Assembly (NCBI GenBank): GCA_037447605.1
Contig: CM074821.1
Coordinates: 1,423,400-1,445,884 of the forward strand
Direction of reading: 5' to 3'
DNA: 22,485 nucleotides
Source: Zygnema circumcarinatum
Taxonomy: Eukaryota; Streptophyta; Zygnematophyceae; Zygnematales; Zygnemataceae
Shown piece after piece: positions 1 through 8,032 of this stretch (position 1 is the stretch's first letter; every line of letters begins with the position of its first letter). Both the position numbers and the translations under genes were made by a program. A model generated the notes under the pieces. The model did no database searches and had not been told where the DNA came from. It saw nothing but the letters and a program-made list of their open reading frames with translations.

Positions 1-121
1 CCCCTCCCCCCTCCCTCCCGCCCTCCTTGCCAGCCTGACTGCATGCCTGCCTGTCTCTCTTTTCTCTCTCTCTCTTTTCTCTCCCCCCCGTTAAGCTCTA
101 ATTCTACATTATTGCACTCAC
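1..121 (-). other. SUVH intron, truncated at window edge
   Basis: Sequence after the GTGAGT donor (minus, at 121). Positions 1-90 are almost pure pyrimidine on the plus strand. No coding match seen. Confidence 0.75.
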
Positions 122-2168
122 CTTGTACATGCCATCGAAGGTGTATGTTTTGTTCTGACTGGATGTGAACTTCGTCTTATGACCCCGAAACACTCTCACT
201 TGAGTTCCTGTCTCTATACAGTTCTGCACATGACGGAGAGAAAAGCACAATTCTAAATTCTTATAAAATGTGCCAGAAGTTTGAAGGGTCTTAGAACTCC
301 TTCCTATGAGAGCATCGACTCATGCGTCAAGTTCATATAGAAGAACTTCCATGCTTACGCGCGTCTCATAGAGCAAATTAATTGTTAAGAAAAGGTGCAT
401 TCATGTTCAGAATCTACTCATTTTGTGAGTCCAAACATTGCCAACAAATGTTTTTTGCAAACATTTGTATGAGAAGGGCAAGTACCTTTAACGCAAGATT
501 TCCAGACTTCATTTCTTGATCATCATATTGTGTTTTCCTGCCAAGCAAATCATTTTTTCCTTGCCCTGTGTACCAAATTTCTGTGCTGTAATCTTCATCA
601 TCCTCATACTCGCCTGCCATTATGATGGCGATGCAAACCGACATGTTGAAGGGACTTTTCTGAAACCAAAACTCGGAGAGGGGTTAGATATAGGAAGGGG
701 GAGGGAGGGAAAAGGCAAGGAAAAGGAGAATGGAAAAGGACAAAACTGAACATGGGTCAAACTCCCGTTACCTTTGCCGTGGGAGACAGTTTTTCCATGA
801 GCAATTGGCGAGAGGGAGGGAGGGAAGGAGTGAGAGAGGGAGGCAGGGAGAGGGAGTGGCCGGGGCCGAGAGAGGGAGAGAGAGGGAGAGATTACAGCTG
901 CTGTTATATAGTCGATGCCGGCGAGCCAATGGCTGTGCAGGCCCAATATGCAGAGCTCTGCCCGTGAAAAGAAGACATCCCCAGGAAGAATCCCTGTACC
1001 AAGAATCGATATGGAATCAGAATTTTATCTATCAGAATGACAGCAATGCCATTGCAACTATGTTCATGAAGGAGCAATTTCACAACGCAAGAAACGTTTC
1101 AACGGAATCGAATTTCTGTTTCTGGATATTGCCCAGCAGTTGACCCTACCTCTTACGCGACCAATGGCTTTCTCTTCCTTTAAAAGAGTGACCCGTTCAT
1201 CCTTCATCTGCACGCATTACAGCATCGAGCACTGTCAAGAAATCTTGAATCAAGATTCAAAAAAAAATTCAAAGTGCATTTTCTAAATAACAGCGATCTA
1301 TAGATTATACTGACAACTTCACTTTCTATGCACTTTGAGCACTTGAAAGAAGCCTAACTGAAGCCTCAAAAGAAAGGTTTACTCTTAACAGTCACCAACG
1401 TGAGCTCAAAGAGTTCATCACATAGATGAACTTGCAAACAAAGTTTTAAAACAAGGCAAAGAAAATCTGACTCACCCATTTCATGGCAACAAGGTCAGGT
1501 CGCCGCGCACGTCCTTTACTCGCTTTCTCACTGCAGTACTTCCTTTGGGCCAAAATGACTTCCTTTGTTCTTGGAAGCTCTTTTCGGCCTGCCACTCTGC
1601 TCTGAACCCTCCTTGAAGTCACCCCTTTTTCATTCACACGTTCGTCTTCCCCCTGCAAGCATCGCAGCATACAACGGAAAAACATTAAGTGGTCATTTAA
1701 CTAAACATGCACCTCCCGTTCCAAATAAACGGAGTTAAAGAGCCTTGTGTATGGTGCTAGTTCCAACACTGTTCAAGATTTCTTAATGGGAAAGGACGGT
1801 TATTCACATTCCGGTCCAGAATGATAGGGTTTTAAGGGTTTTTCGAGGGGTTTCTATCTCTAGTTGCTGAGGAATGGCTAGAAACTCACTTTACAAGCGC
1901 GATTATAGTATGAGTTGAACAGGTCCCGCGTCTGCTTCACGGCTTGGAAGTCTTCAGGTGAGTCTGAATCTCCAGCCAGATCAGTGGTAGTAACCAATGT
2001 CTGAGATAAGCTCGAGGAGGACTTATTCGCAATCCTTTTCTTCCCCCGCTCTTTCCCTTCATCTTCATCTTCGCAAATTCGCTTCTTGTTTGCAACCAAT
2101 TCCGGCTCGCCGTCGCCAACATGAGCATTTTCAGCACGCGTTCTTCTTAATCTTGTGCACATTGCCAT
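122..2168 (-). CDS. SUVH: SUVH-type histone H3K9 methyltransferase, 5' part (N-terminus and most of the SRA domain)
   Basis: Six minus-strand exons assembled by eye: 2168-1890, 1652-1476, 1207-1150, 993-896, 659-486 and 223-122 (296 codons). All have GT-AG borders and matching phases; the gene then leaves the window. The start is the first ATG of an open exon, with a second Met two codons on. The N-terminus is charged, with KKRICEDEDEGKERGKKRI suggesting a nuclear localisation signal. Exons 1-3 contain the helical pre-SRA region (RDLFNSYYN, RRPDLVAM, KEEKAIGR). Exons 4-6 are the SRA/YDG domain: GDVFFSRAEL, GLHSHWLAGIDY, AGEYEDD, YTGQGKNDLLG, GNLALK, GTQVRVFRGH and YTFDGMYK. Family knowledge: SRA binds methylated cytosine and recruits a pre-SET/SET domain that methylates H3K9, coupling DNA and histone methylation. 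The SET part is not visible, so catalytic competence cannot be judged. The SRA protein ORTHRUS/VIM was considered, but RRPDLVAM and GLHSHWLAGIDY fit SUVH. The member (SUVH4/5/6 or other) is undetermined. Confidence 0.92.
660..895 (-). repeat. Purine/pyrimidine-rich intron of SUVH
   Basis: The intron between SUVH exons 4 and 5. On the plus strand it is dominated by GGGA, GAGA and AAGG strings (about 676-750 and 806-890), so on the sense strand it is CT-rich. Open frames across it are low complexity and not coding. Confidence 0.8.
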
Positions 2169-2187
2169 GCTGCAAACGCAAAAAGAG

Positions 2188-2241
2188 CTAATCAGAGCTC
2201 CACATTCAGACAAAAATTGCGTACATGGCAACCTGCAATGG
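2188..2241. promoter_or_regulatory. Decayed copy of the mirrored CCAAT/ACGT dyad, upstream of SUVH
   Basis: CTAAT (2188), CCACAT (2200) and ACATGG (2223) are followed by AATGG. It aligns along its whole length with the better copy at 2295-2347; both share CAG, AAATTGC and GGCAA in the spacer and right arm. It lies 20-73 bases upstream of the SUVH ATG. Substitutions in each half site and altered spacing suggest it is no longer a perfect element. Confidence 0.45.
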
Positions 2242-2294
2242 GCTCCAGCTTCCCGTTGCAAGGTGCCAATGACTCGAGTCGAACAAGATTTAGA

Positions 2295-2347
2295 CCAATC
2301 ACAGTATGCCACGTCAGGAAATTGCATACGTGGCAAAGCCTGACTGG
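2295..2347. promoter_or_regulatory. Mirrored ERSE-like dyad in the SUVH promoter
   Basis: CCAAT (2295-2299), 9 bases, CCACGT (2309-2314), 13 bases, ACGTGG (2328-2333), 9 bases, then ACTGG (2343-2347; one mismatch to ATTGG). The left half is an exact CCAAT-N9-CCACG, the published ER-stress response element consensus. It lies 127-179 bases upstream of the SUVH ATG. Inverted ATGACTCGA at 2269-2277 and 2369-2377 extends the symmetry to about 109 bases, centred within about 2 bases of the dyad. Confidence 0.6.
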
Positions 2348-2660
2348 CTTTCGCTTGAGTCGACCTTTTCGAGTCATCGCCGCCCCACGACGGATTCCGA
2401 CCCATCATGGGACATGAGACATGTGCGCTCAAACTTGCGTCACCCACAAATTTTGGGGTTCAGGTTAAGCACGGGCCCTGTAAGAAGGGTGACCCCAAAA
2501 TCATGGACCCAGACCCACCTACGCGATCCACTCTGTTCAACTTTTCAATATATGGTACAGTACAGCGTTCGTACACTATGGATCCAGTAAGTGGAATAAG
2601 ATCCACTGCGATGGAACGGACTGAGCTCAGAATTGCAGACAGGAGCTACCCTGGAGGACC

Positions 2661-2677
2661 ATACATACATACATATA

Positions 2678-2708
<31 letters not shown>
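2661..2708. repeat. (CATA)n microsatellite
   Basis: About eleven CATA units interrupted by one TATATA. Intergenic, about 0.5 kb upstream of SUVH. Confidence 0.95.
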
Positions 2709-2709
<1 letters not shown>

Positions 2710-3300
2710 AGACGAAGAATAAATAAAAGAAGAAGTAGAATTAATAGGAGCTAACTTTCAGAAGCAAGACTAAATGTGATCTGTGTTGACAATCGCCACT
2801 CCACCTTCAGTTCATGTAAGCAAAGAAAAAGCCATAAAACTCCTGTTACTAGATCCAACAGCATTTTCTATTCATCACTGCCATGAAAGAAATTTGTCTG
2901 GCTGGCAGCTCTTGAAGAGGGCACGGACTCCCAAATCAGAATCGGTAATGCCTTGCACACACGCCTACCTTACAGAATAACTTATTTTCTGTAAGCCATG
3001 TCTGTGAAAAAAGGTACGAGAGGATGTTCAGAGCATAGAGCTGCAAGATCGTCCACCGAAAAGGCAAAAAGGCATCCATGTTATTATTTGTTTGAGCAAC
3101 AATCCAAAACGAGCTTCTCAACGGCTTGCTCTCTCCGCACTTCCCCTACCATTGGACTCACCTTTTTCCGCTACCGCTTTTGAGAAACTGTCAATGTGCG
3201 AATGTGAGTGTATGGCCTCACAGACTACAGGTGTGAGAGGGAAAGTAAGGGCTTGACGAAATGTTGCAAGAGCAAAGCCTCTCAGAGAGCTTAAAAGTGC
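2709..3300. other. Intergenic, no supported gene; one possible splice donor on minus strand
   Basis: No recognisable protein. On the minus strand, an open stretch ending AAAAAG|GTGAGT at 3162 looks like an exon end. It follows a GA-rich tract (sense) and the dyad at 3428. It may be an untranslated first exon of the SUVH gene or of an unseen gene, but no second exon could be joined with confidence. Confidence 0.3.
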
Positions 3301-3360
3301 TCCCTCTCTCCCTACCTCCCTCCCCCTCTCTCTCCCTCTCTCTTTCTCCCCCCTCTCTCG
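3301..3360. repeat. Pyrimidine tract (plus), GA-rich on minus
   Basis: CCTCCCT, CTCTCT and CCCC strings. Similar tracts form the leaders of RCA, the cyclophilin and the complex I subunit in this window, so this could be a leader. No start codon can be tied to it. Confidence 0.7.
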
Positions 3361-3427
3361 CCCTCCTCGAACTCTGCAGCGACCGGGCACAGCACCGTCG
3401 CAGTAAGTGGCCTGCATTGAGCATTGC

Positions 3428-3477
3428 CCAATTGAGGCCACGTAAGCGCAAGTCTACACGTGGCGAGTCGCCATTGG
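3428..3477. promoter_or_regulatory. Mirrored CCAAT/ACGT dyad, shortened left arm
   Basis: CCAAT (3428-3432), 5 bases, CCACGT (3438-3443), 14 bases, ACGTGG (3458-3463), 9 bases, ATTGG (3473-3477). The right half read on the minus strand is an exact CCAAT-N9-CCACG. It aligns with the copy at 15396 through GTCT-x-CACGTGGCG and CATTGGT; the left arm is consistent with a 4-base deletion. No gene start can be assigned to it with confidence. Confidence 0.5.
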
Positions 3478-3549
3478 TAAAAACAATTGATCAATGGCGC
3501 GGGAAAGTTTCGCTTGCCGCCGCCGCTGGAATTGGAGCTGGCTGCTGCT

Positions 3550-3550
<1 letters not shown>

Positions 3551-3594
<44 letters not shown>
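3551..3594. repeat. (CT)22 microsatellite
   Basis: Perfect CT dinucleotide run preceded by a short GCT run (3540-3549). Confidence 0.97.
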
Positions 3595-3595
<1 letters not shown>

Positions 3596-3772
3596 AACGC
3601 GTGGGTCATTTTGAGGTGGTGCTTTTGGGAAAAAATTCTTGAGAAAGGCGCTAAAGTAGGAGAACATTCTTCAATATTTACGAAATTGGCAGGGCATAAA
3701 CAGTATACTGCCGTAAACGTCACTTCACTCAACAATCGCTGAAAAGTGCACAAAGATAGATAAGGGGGAATA

Positions 3773-3906
3773 GGAGAGTAAGCCTCTTTAAGAAATCCTC
3801 TACTTTACCATCAATGTCTTTCAAAAGCTAATTGCTGTCAGTGTCCCCCATCACCTTTGTGAATAAGTGTCAAGCAACCAGCAGCTTCGGTAGGGTGAGA
3901 ATAGAC
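3773..3906 (-). repeat. Duplicated segment, copy A (degraded)
   Basis: Aligns with 4583-4733. The last part, from the ACCTTTGTGAATAAGTGT core to GAGAATAGAC, is nearly identical. The minus strand reads VYSHPTEAAGCLTLIHKG and then hits a stop soon after, where copy B stays open. It looks like a decayed gene or transposon fragment of unknown family. Confidence 0.7.
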
Positions 3907-4582
3907 CTCGCGCAGGCGATCAAGAGAGAGAGGAACCACAAAAGGCGAGGCACAATCTGCATTGTTCTTTATGAAGTTAAAACTGCAGAATTGTCAACCA
4001 TCGTCTCGTTTTGAAGCTCTATTCTCACACACGAGAATCACAAATGCAGGAAAATACATACAGAAGATGAAACACACGAAAAAACGAGAATACGAACGAA
4101 GAGTACAAAGCGGATCATCAGGCGAGGAGAGCAGGAAGCAAACAGACAGGTTGAGATGCACATATTTTTGATCCTCTTGCCAACATCGTCCTCAGGGTTG
4201 AGGCGGCAGATAATAAACTCCACTATACATCAGAATACGTTTCCAGAGACTATTAAAAACGAAAATTTAAAACCAGCATCATCACCGTCGATCGTCACAT
4301 TATCTGTCCGATTACATTTCCAATTACATTGACGAATGCGCAGGGAGCAGAACTCTCTTACGGTATACCCAATGGATCCGTCCCCTTGAAATGAACAATG
4401 TCGATGTAATCATACGTTTCAGCATGCAGCGTGACAGCTGGTGACAGATGGCATGTCTTTTTCTCAATACGTCCTGATGTGTAATACGTAAATTATGGTG
4501 TACGTTAGGTCCCTTGAAAAGGGATCATCAATCTACTGATTGTTGTTGAAATTTGCAGGAGGGGAGGAAACGGAGAGTTCGG
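3907..4582. other. Intergenic, nothing recognised
   Basis: Moderately AT-rich unique-looking sequence. Short open frames on both strands show no known domain and no convincing pair of splice sites. Confidence 0.5.
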
Positions 4583-4733
4583 AGGAGAGGAAGCCTCTTC
4601 AAAAGGTGCTCCTCCTCCTTAGCATCATTGTCGTGCAAAAATTGATTGCTGTTAGTAATGCATCTTCTCGTCCCTCGTCACCTTTGTGAATAAGTGTCAA
4701 GCAACCAGCAGCTTCAGTAGGGTGAGAATAGAC
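4583..4733 (-). repeat. Duplicated segment, copy B (longer open frame)
   Basis: Second copy of the segment at 3773-3906. On the minus strand it is open for about 44 codons beginning VYSHPTEAAGCLTLIHKG and continuing past the point where copy A is interrupted. I do not recognise the protein. It could be an exon of an undetected gene, a processed fragment or part of a transposon. Confidence 0.6.
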
Positions 4734-5490
4734 AGCGATGCCTTGGACGTTGCTAGGGCATCGCTCGCCTTTGCATAAGGTACAAACTAACGCAGACACC
4801 TTTCCATGTCACCATTACGATGGTGAACAAATCATCAGTTTTTAATTCTGCTTTGGGCCGTAAAGTAAACTTTGCAGGGCTTTGCAGACAGGTTACAGGA
4901 GCAGGTAGAAAGTCGATGGTGTTGAAATAATCAATCACTTCTTTCATTTCTTAGGTCTTTACTCCACATAATCTAAAATACTCGCTTTCTTTTTTTTTTC
5001 CTTTACTTCTTGCTGAGATATTGCAACACATTGATAAACACATTGGGATGTTCGGCAGCAAGTGTCAAACATATATCTATCAATTGATATCAATATATAT
5101 CTATTGTATCTTTCAATTCAACATATACGACCCTGAATATTATAAAAAGCTTTCTGTATCCTTACTCTTGCATTTGGTTGCGTTATAGGGTGCTCCAAAA
5201 GGATTTTTAAAGTGAAATTGCAGCTTACATCCAACCATTCCTTTATGAAGTGTTAAGGAAACATAAATCACATCAGATTTTGCATGACAGCCTCTCGTCA
5301 TAACATGTCGATTTCATAATGGAAGCAAACTCTTGAAGATATGACTGAATACTGTAACCAGCCATCAAATGTAAGGCCCGCCACAGTGCAAGCATTTTGA
5401 AGGAATACCTGCAGACAAGCAGCACAGAGCAGTTTTTTTCAAATGTTTTCTTAAAAAAGACCACGAATGTACGCCATACTCCGTTTACCG
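4734..5490. other. Intergenic, two exon-like minus-strand stretches
   Basis: Two minus-strand stretches look more protein-like than average: 4930-4800 (includes DFLPAPVTCLQSPAKF) and 5415-5275 (follows a CTGCAG acceptor and includes WRALHLMAGYSIQSY). Neither matches a family I know, and I could not join them by phase-compatible introns, so no gene is called. Confidence 0.3.
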
Positions 5491-5502
5491 TCCATAGGAA
5501 AC

Positions 5503-5522
5503 CGCTCTGAAGTTAAGCGTGC
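5503..5522 (+). other. 5S rRNA-like fragment (A-box region)
   Basis: Contains CTCTGAAGTTAAGCGTGC, one base from the plant 5S rRNA internal A-box region (CTCCGAAGTTAAGCGTGC). Resemblance fades on both sides, so this is not a 5S gene. It may be a relic of a 5S-derived SINE or chance. Confidence 0.35.
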
Positions 5523-5587
5523 CGCAGCGTCAGGGAGAGGCCCCGTGACTTCATCGAGCTGCATCTTTGCACAGGTCCAGGCGTTGT

Positions 5588-5689
5588 CCAATGGTTGCCA
5601 ATGAAATGATCAACCATTGGATCAACCATTGGATCAACCATTGGATCGGGGTTTTTAGGGTTTTAGGGTCAACCATTGGATCAACCATT
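5588..5689. repeat. ATCAACCATTGG minisatellite with embedded telomere-like string
   Basis: Three perfect 12-base units (5609-5644), then a telomere-like insert (TTTTTAGGGTTTTAGGG, about 5652-5668), then about two more units (5669-5689). An inverted CCAATGGTT sits at 5588-5596. The same unit in reverse orientation recurs around 7318-7570. Confidence 0.9.
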
Positions 5690-5801
5690 CCGAGCTGTGG
5701 ACGGACATGTACTACCGTACGGTACTATTTGTACGGCTCGTACGCTCAGATTTTCGTACAATGTACAGTTACCCCCCCGGGCGTCTTTGCATTCGACCAT
5801 T

Positions 5802-6380
5802 AGGGCGTGTCAGACTTAAAAAATTCTCGTAATACTAAAAACTCGATATTCGTAACATTTCGAGTCAACGTCAGTAAAACTAAAATTCCCGAGCCTAGTT
5901 TTTCGCACTCGCGGCGCAGTCCTGTTCGCACTCCGCGATCGCCGTCTTCGCACTTCTCCAAACGCCGTCTTCGCAACTTCGCCCTCGCGCGGGGCCCTCA
6001 GACTTAGAAACAGCGCCGGCGCGGCGCGCGGAGACCGCTTGTCGTTGTGTCGTGTTGCGCGTCACGGGCGGGCGCGGGCGCGGGCGGGAAGCCGGGAAAA
6101 CAACCATGACGTCACGTTGACGCGATTCTCGCCAGTATTTTCTTCGCACGTCCATTTCGGCGCCTCTTTTGGGTGCGAACAAAATCGTGCGAAGAAATGC
6201 AATTTCAGTAAACCCCACGGGTCAATCTTCGCAACGTTGACCCGTTGACTTAGTACAGTTGACTTCCGTTCGGTTCGGTTTAGGTTCGGGGGCGCGATGA
6301 TTTTTAGTACTTAGTAACCTCGATTCTCGTAATACTAAAAACTCGATATTCGTAACATTTTGTTAAGTCTGACACGCCCT
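5802..6380. mobile_element. Non-autonomous TIR transposon (MITE-like), 579 bases
   Basis: Perfect 18-base terminal inverted repeats, AGGGCGTGTCAGACTTAA at 5802-5819 and its complement at 6363-6380. They are flanked by direct ATT on both sides (5799-5801, 6381-6383), which fits a 3-base target duplication. Identical 38-base direct repeats lie just inside the ends (5823-5860 and 6323-6360, 500 bases apart). The interior is GC-rich (CGCGGCGCGCGG near 6020) and encodes no transposase. The 3-base duplication recalls PIF/Harbinger elements, but ATT is not the usual TTA/TAA, so the superfamily is open. Confidence 0.85.
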
Positions 6381-6383
6381 ATT

Positions 6384-6586
6384 GGTATCTTTTCGGTTAC
6401 TGAAATTTTTTCAAAAAAAAAAAAGTGCTAAGAAGTCCGCCTTAGACCGGATTCCCATGTTCTGCAAAAGCAACATTTTGACTGCATGGTTAAAAAGGCA
6501 AAAGAGTACTTTCGCTTAAATTATTAAATTAAAGGTTAAACTAAAAATTAAAGTAACGATTAAACTAAAGTTTAGACTAAAGATTC
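6384..6586. other. AT-rich intergenic sequence
   Basis: A poly-A run and a degenerate TTAAACTAAA-type string at about 6515-6580. No gene seen. Confidence 0.6.
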
Positions 6587-7168
6587 TCAGTTTGTACAAG
6601 GCCTTCCTCTCACAAAGTCGCAGGTCTCCCTCCCAAACCGGCCCTTGCAGTGGACCTGGAAGAAGCCCATCTCCTCCAACACGTCCCGCACTCTGCTCAC
6701 TTCACTTCTCACGGTTCCACTGACGCTCTTCTCTAAACTCACAACTATTTGACAAACAGGCGCCTCTCTCCCCCTCTCCCCTCCCTCTCCCCTCCCTCTC
6801 CCCTCCCACTCCCTCTCCCCTCCCACTCCCTCTCCCTCTCCCTCTCCTGTGCTTCCCCTTGGAGGGAGGGAGGCCAGTAGGCCACCCACCCGCGAAGGTA
6901 CAGCGGATAACTCGCATATACCGCCTGCCGTCGATTCAGGGCGGGAGGTCCACACTTCTGGCGCGAGTCTGGCTGCCTGTTTGTTCACACCGACACGGCC
7001 TGCACGGATCGCGATGCGAATCCCGCGAGGGATGACGTACTGTACCAAAGTACCGTACACCACTTTTGGACGGAAAGCTTCAGCCCTTGCGCTTGTGCGC
7101 TCCTTCGGCGAGGTACGGAGCGATGTGCCACCCATTACAGTAGTGCAACTGCGGGCTGCTTCTAGCAA
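6587..7168 (-). other. Open reading frame of 193 codons, doubtful
   Basis: Continuous minus-strand frame. The middle is an EGEGEG/GRGEGG tract produced by CCCTCTCC repeats. The C-terminal end (VRDVLEEMGFFQVHCKGRF) looks protein-like but matches nothing I know. The overlapping plus-strand frame is also open, so chance in GC-rich sequence is likely. No splice evidence or promoter seen. Confidence 0.2.
6772..6846. repeat. CCCTCTCCCCTC-type repeat
   Basis: Degenerate pyrimidine tandem repeat with units of about 10-12 bases (CTCCCCTCCC), all pyrimidine except a few A in CCCACTCC. Confidence 0.85.
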
Positions 7169-7316
7169 GGGCCTGAAGCGTTGTTGAGCCTAGGCGTAGC
7201 TTTTCGCTCATAGCTTTTCTTTGTCCCTAGGTGCTTTGTGACCAGCTCCTCGTGGTTCTCCACGTGCCATCGCCATCGTGAGTTCAATGCCACATCTTGA
7301 CAAAAAAAAGACTCTC

Positions 7317-7600
7317 GAATCCAATGGTTCGAACCATCATTAGGGGGTGTCAGACTTAAAAAATTTCAGTACGCGTGTTCGTAAGTTTGACATCAGAACG
7401 AGTACTCCAGTATAATCGCGATGCTCCTGCGGCGGAGTACTTTCGTAACCTTTTTTTTCGTAACGCTTTTCGTAAGATTTTGTTAAGTCTGACACCCCCT
7501 ATTGGCCATCGTTACTTCGGTTTGACGGCAACAGTCGGAACCATTGCAACCCGCGATCCAATGGTTAACAACCATTGCAATTGTTGATCCAAATGGTCCG
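7317..7600. repeat. Second cluster of the AACCATTGGATC minisatellite, split by a MITE
   Basis: Degenerate GATCCAATGGTT units (complement of the 5609 repeat) at 7317-7329, 7553-7566 and 7585-7597, with AACCATTG at 7539-7546 and 7569-7576. The 159-base TIR element at 7342-7500 lies between them. Confidence 0.65.
7342..7500. mobile_element. MITE, 159 bases, same family as 5802-6380
   Basis: Perfect 18-base terminal inverted repeats, AGGGGGTGTCAGACTTAA at 7342-7359 and its complement at 7483-7500. They differ from the larger element by one base. Flanked by ATT on both sides (7339-7341, 7501-7503). The interior carries several TTCGTAA strings also present subterminally in the larger copy. No coding capacity. 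Confidence 0.88.
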
Positions 7601-7652
7601 ACCTATGCAACATTTCGTCCTCGTCGCCGTGGTCGCGCCAGCCCTGTCCAAC

Positions 7653-7657
7653 AAAAA
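7653..7657 (-). terminator. Pol III terminator of tRNA-Ala
   Basis: TTTTT on the minus strand, 11 bases downstream of the tRNA 3' end. Confidence 0.7.
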
Positions 7658-7668
7658 GGAGTAAATCA

Positions 7669-7741
7669 TGGAGACGCGGGGCATCGATCCCCGTACCTCT
7701 CGCATGCAAAGCGAGCGCTCTACCATATGAGCTACACCCCC
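7669..7741 (-). tRNA. tRNA-Ala (anticodon UGC)
   Basis: A 73-base cloverleaf on the minus strand, without an intron. The acceptor starts GGGGGTG and closes with CGTCTCC plus discriminator A, including the G3:U70 pair that is the alanine identity element. The D arm is GCTC...GAGC, the anticodon stem CTCGC/GCGAG with loop TTTGCAT (TGC at 34-36), and the T arm CGGGG/CCCCG. A T5 run on the minus strand (7657-7653), 11 bases past the 3' end, fits a Pol III terminator. TATATAAG lies just upstream. Confidence 0.96.
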
Positions 7742-7905
7742 TTATATAAGATATATATTTCTAAAAAATATTTATTTAAATAAAAAATAAAAATCGACGG
7801 CTCAGATTTTTCGAGCCCTCCTGGGCATTTGCGGGCCGCGTCCTTCGGATCGCCCTTTGAGCCGGCCCTTAGTGGGATCGATCCCCTGAATGGAAAAACG
7901 TGCCA

Positions 7906-7959
7906 CCAATCACAATGTGCCATGTCAGAAACTGTTGCCACGTGACATCATGGGAGTGG
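7906..7959. promoter_or_regulatory. Diverged mirrored ERSE-like dyad, far upstream of RCA
   Basis: CCAAT (7906-7910), 9 bases, CCATGT (7920-7925), 14 bases, ACGTGA (7940-7945), 9 bases, AGTGG (7955-7959). The left arm is nearly identical to the copy at 2295 (CCAATCACA, TGCCA-GTCAG). One base is changed in each of three boxes and the spacer is one longer. It is about 700 bases upstream of the RCA ATG, so whether it serves RCA is uncertain. Confidence 0.45.
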
Positions 7960-8018
7960 TCCATTCCGTCCAGGAAGGCGCTTCCGACCCCGTCCGATCC
8001 TGTGCGCCCCTCCGCGTG

Positions 8019-8032
8019 GCGCCACGTGGCGC
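8019..8032. promoter_or_regulatory. Perfect palindromic G-box
   Basis: GCGCCACGTGGCGC is a 14-base perfect palindrome around a CACGTG G-box, about 630 bases upstream of the RCA ATG. G-boxes are known in light-regulated photosynthesis promoters and bind bZIP, bHLH (PIF) and similar factors. Its role here is inference. Confidence 0.5.

Noticed and set aside
5503-5560. Functional 5S rRNA gene
   Set aside because: Only the A-box region matches. The rest of the 120-base 5S sequence and a T-run terminator are missing.
6587-7168. 193-codon minus-strand frame as a real gene
   Set aside because: Low-complexity middle, no known domain, an overlapping open frame on the other strand and no splice or promoter support. 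Listed only as a doubtful ORF.
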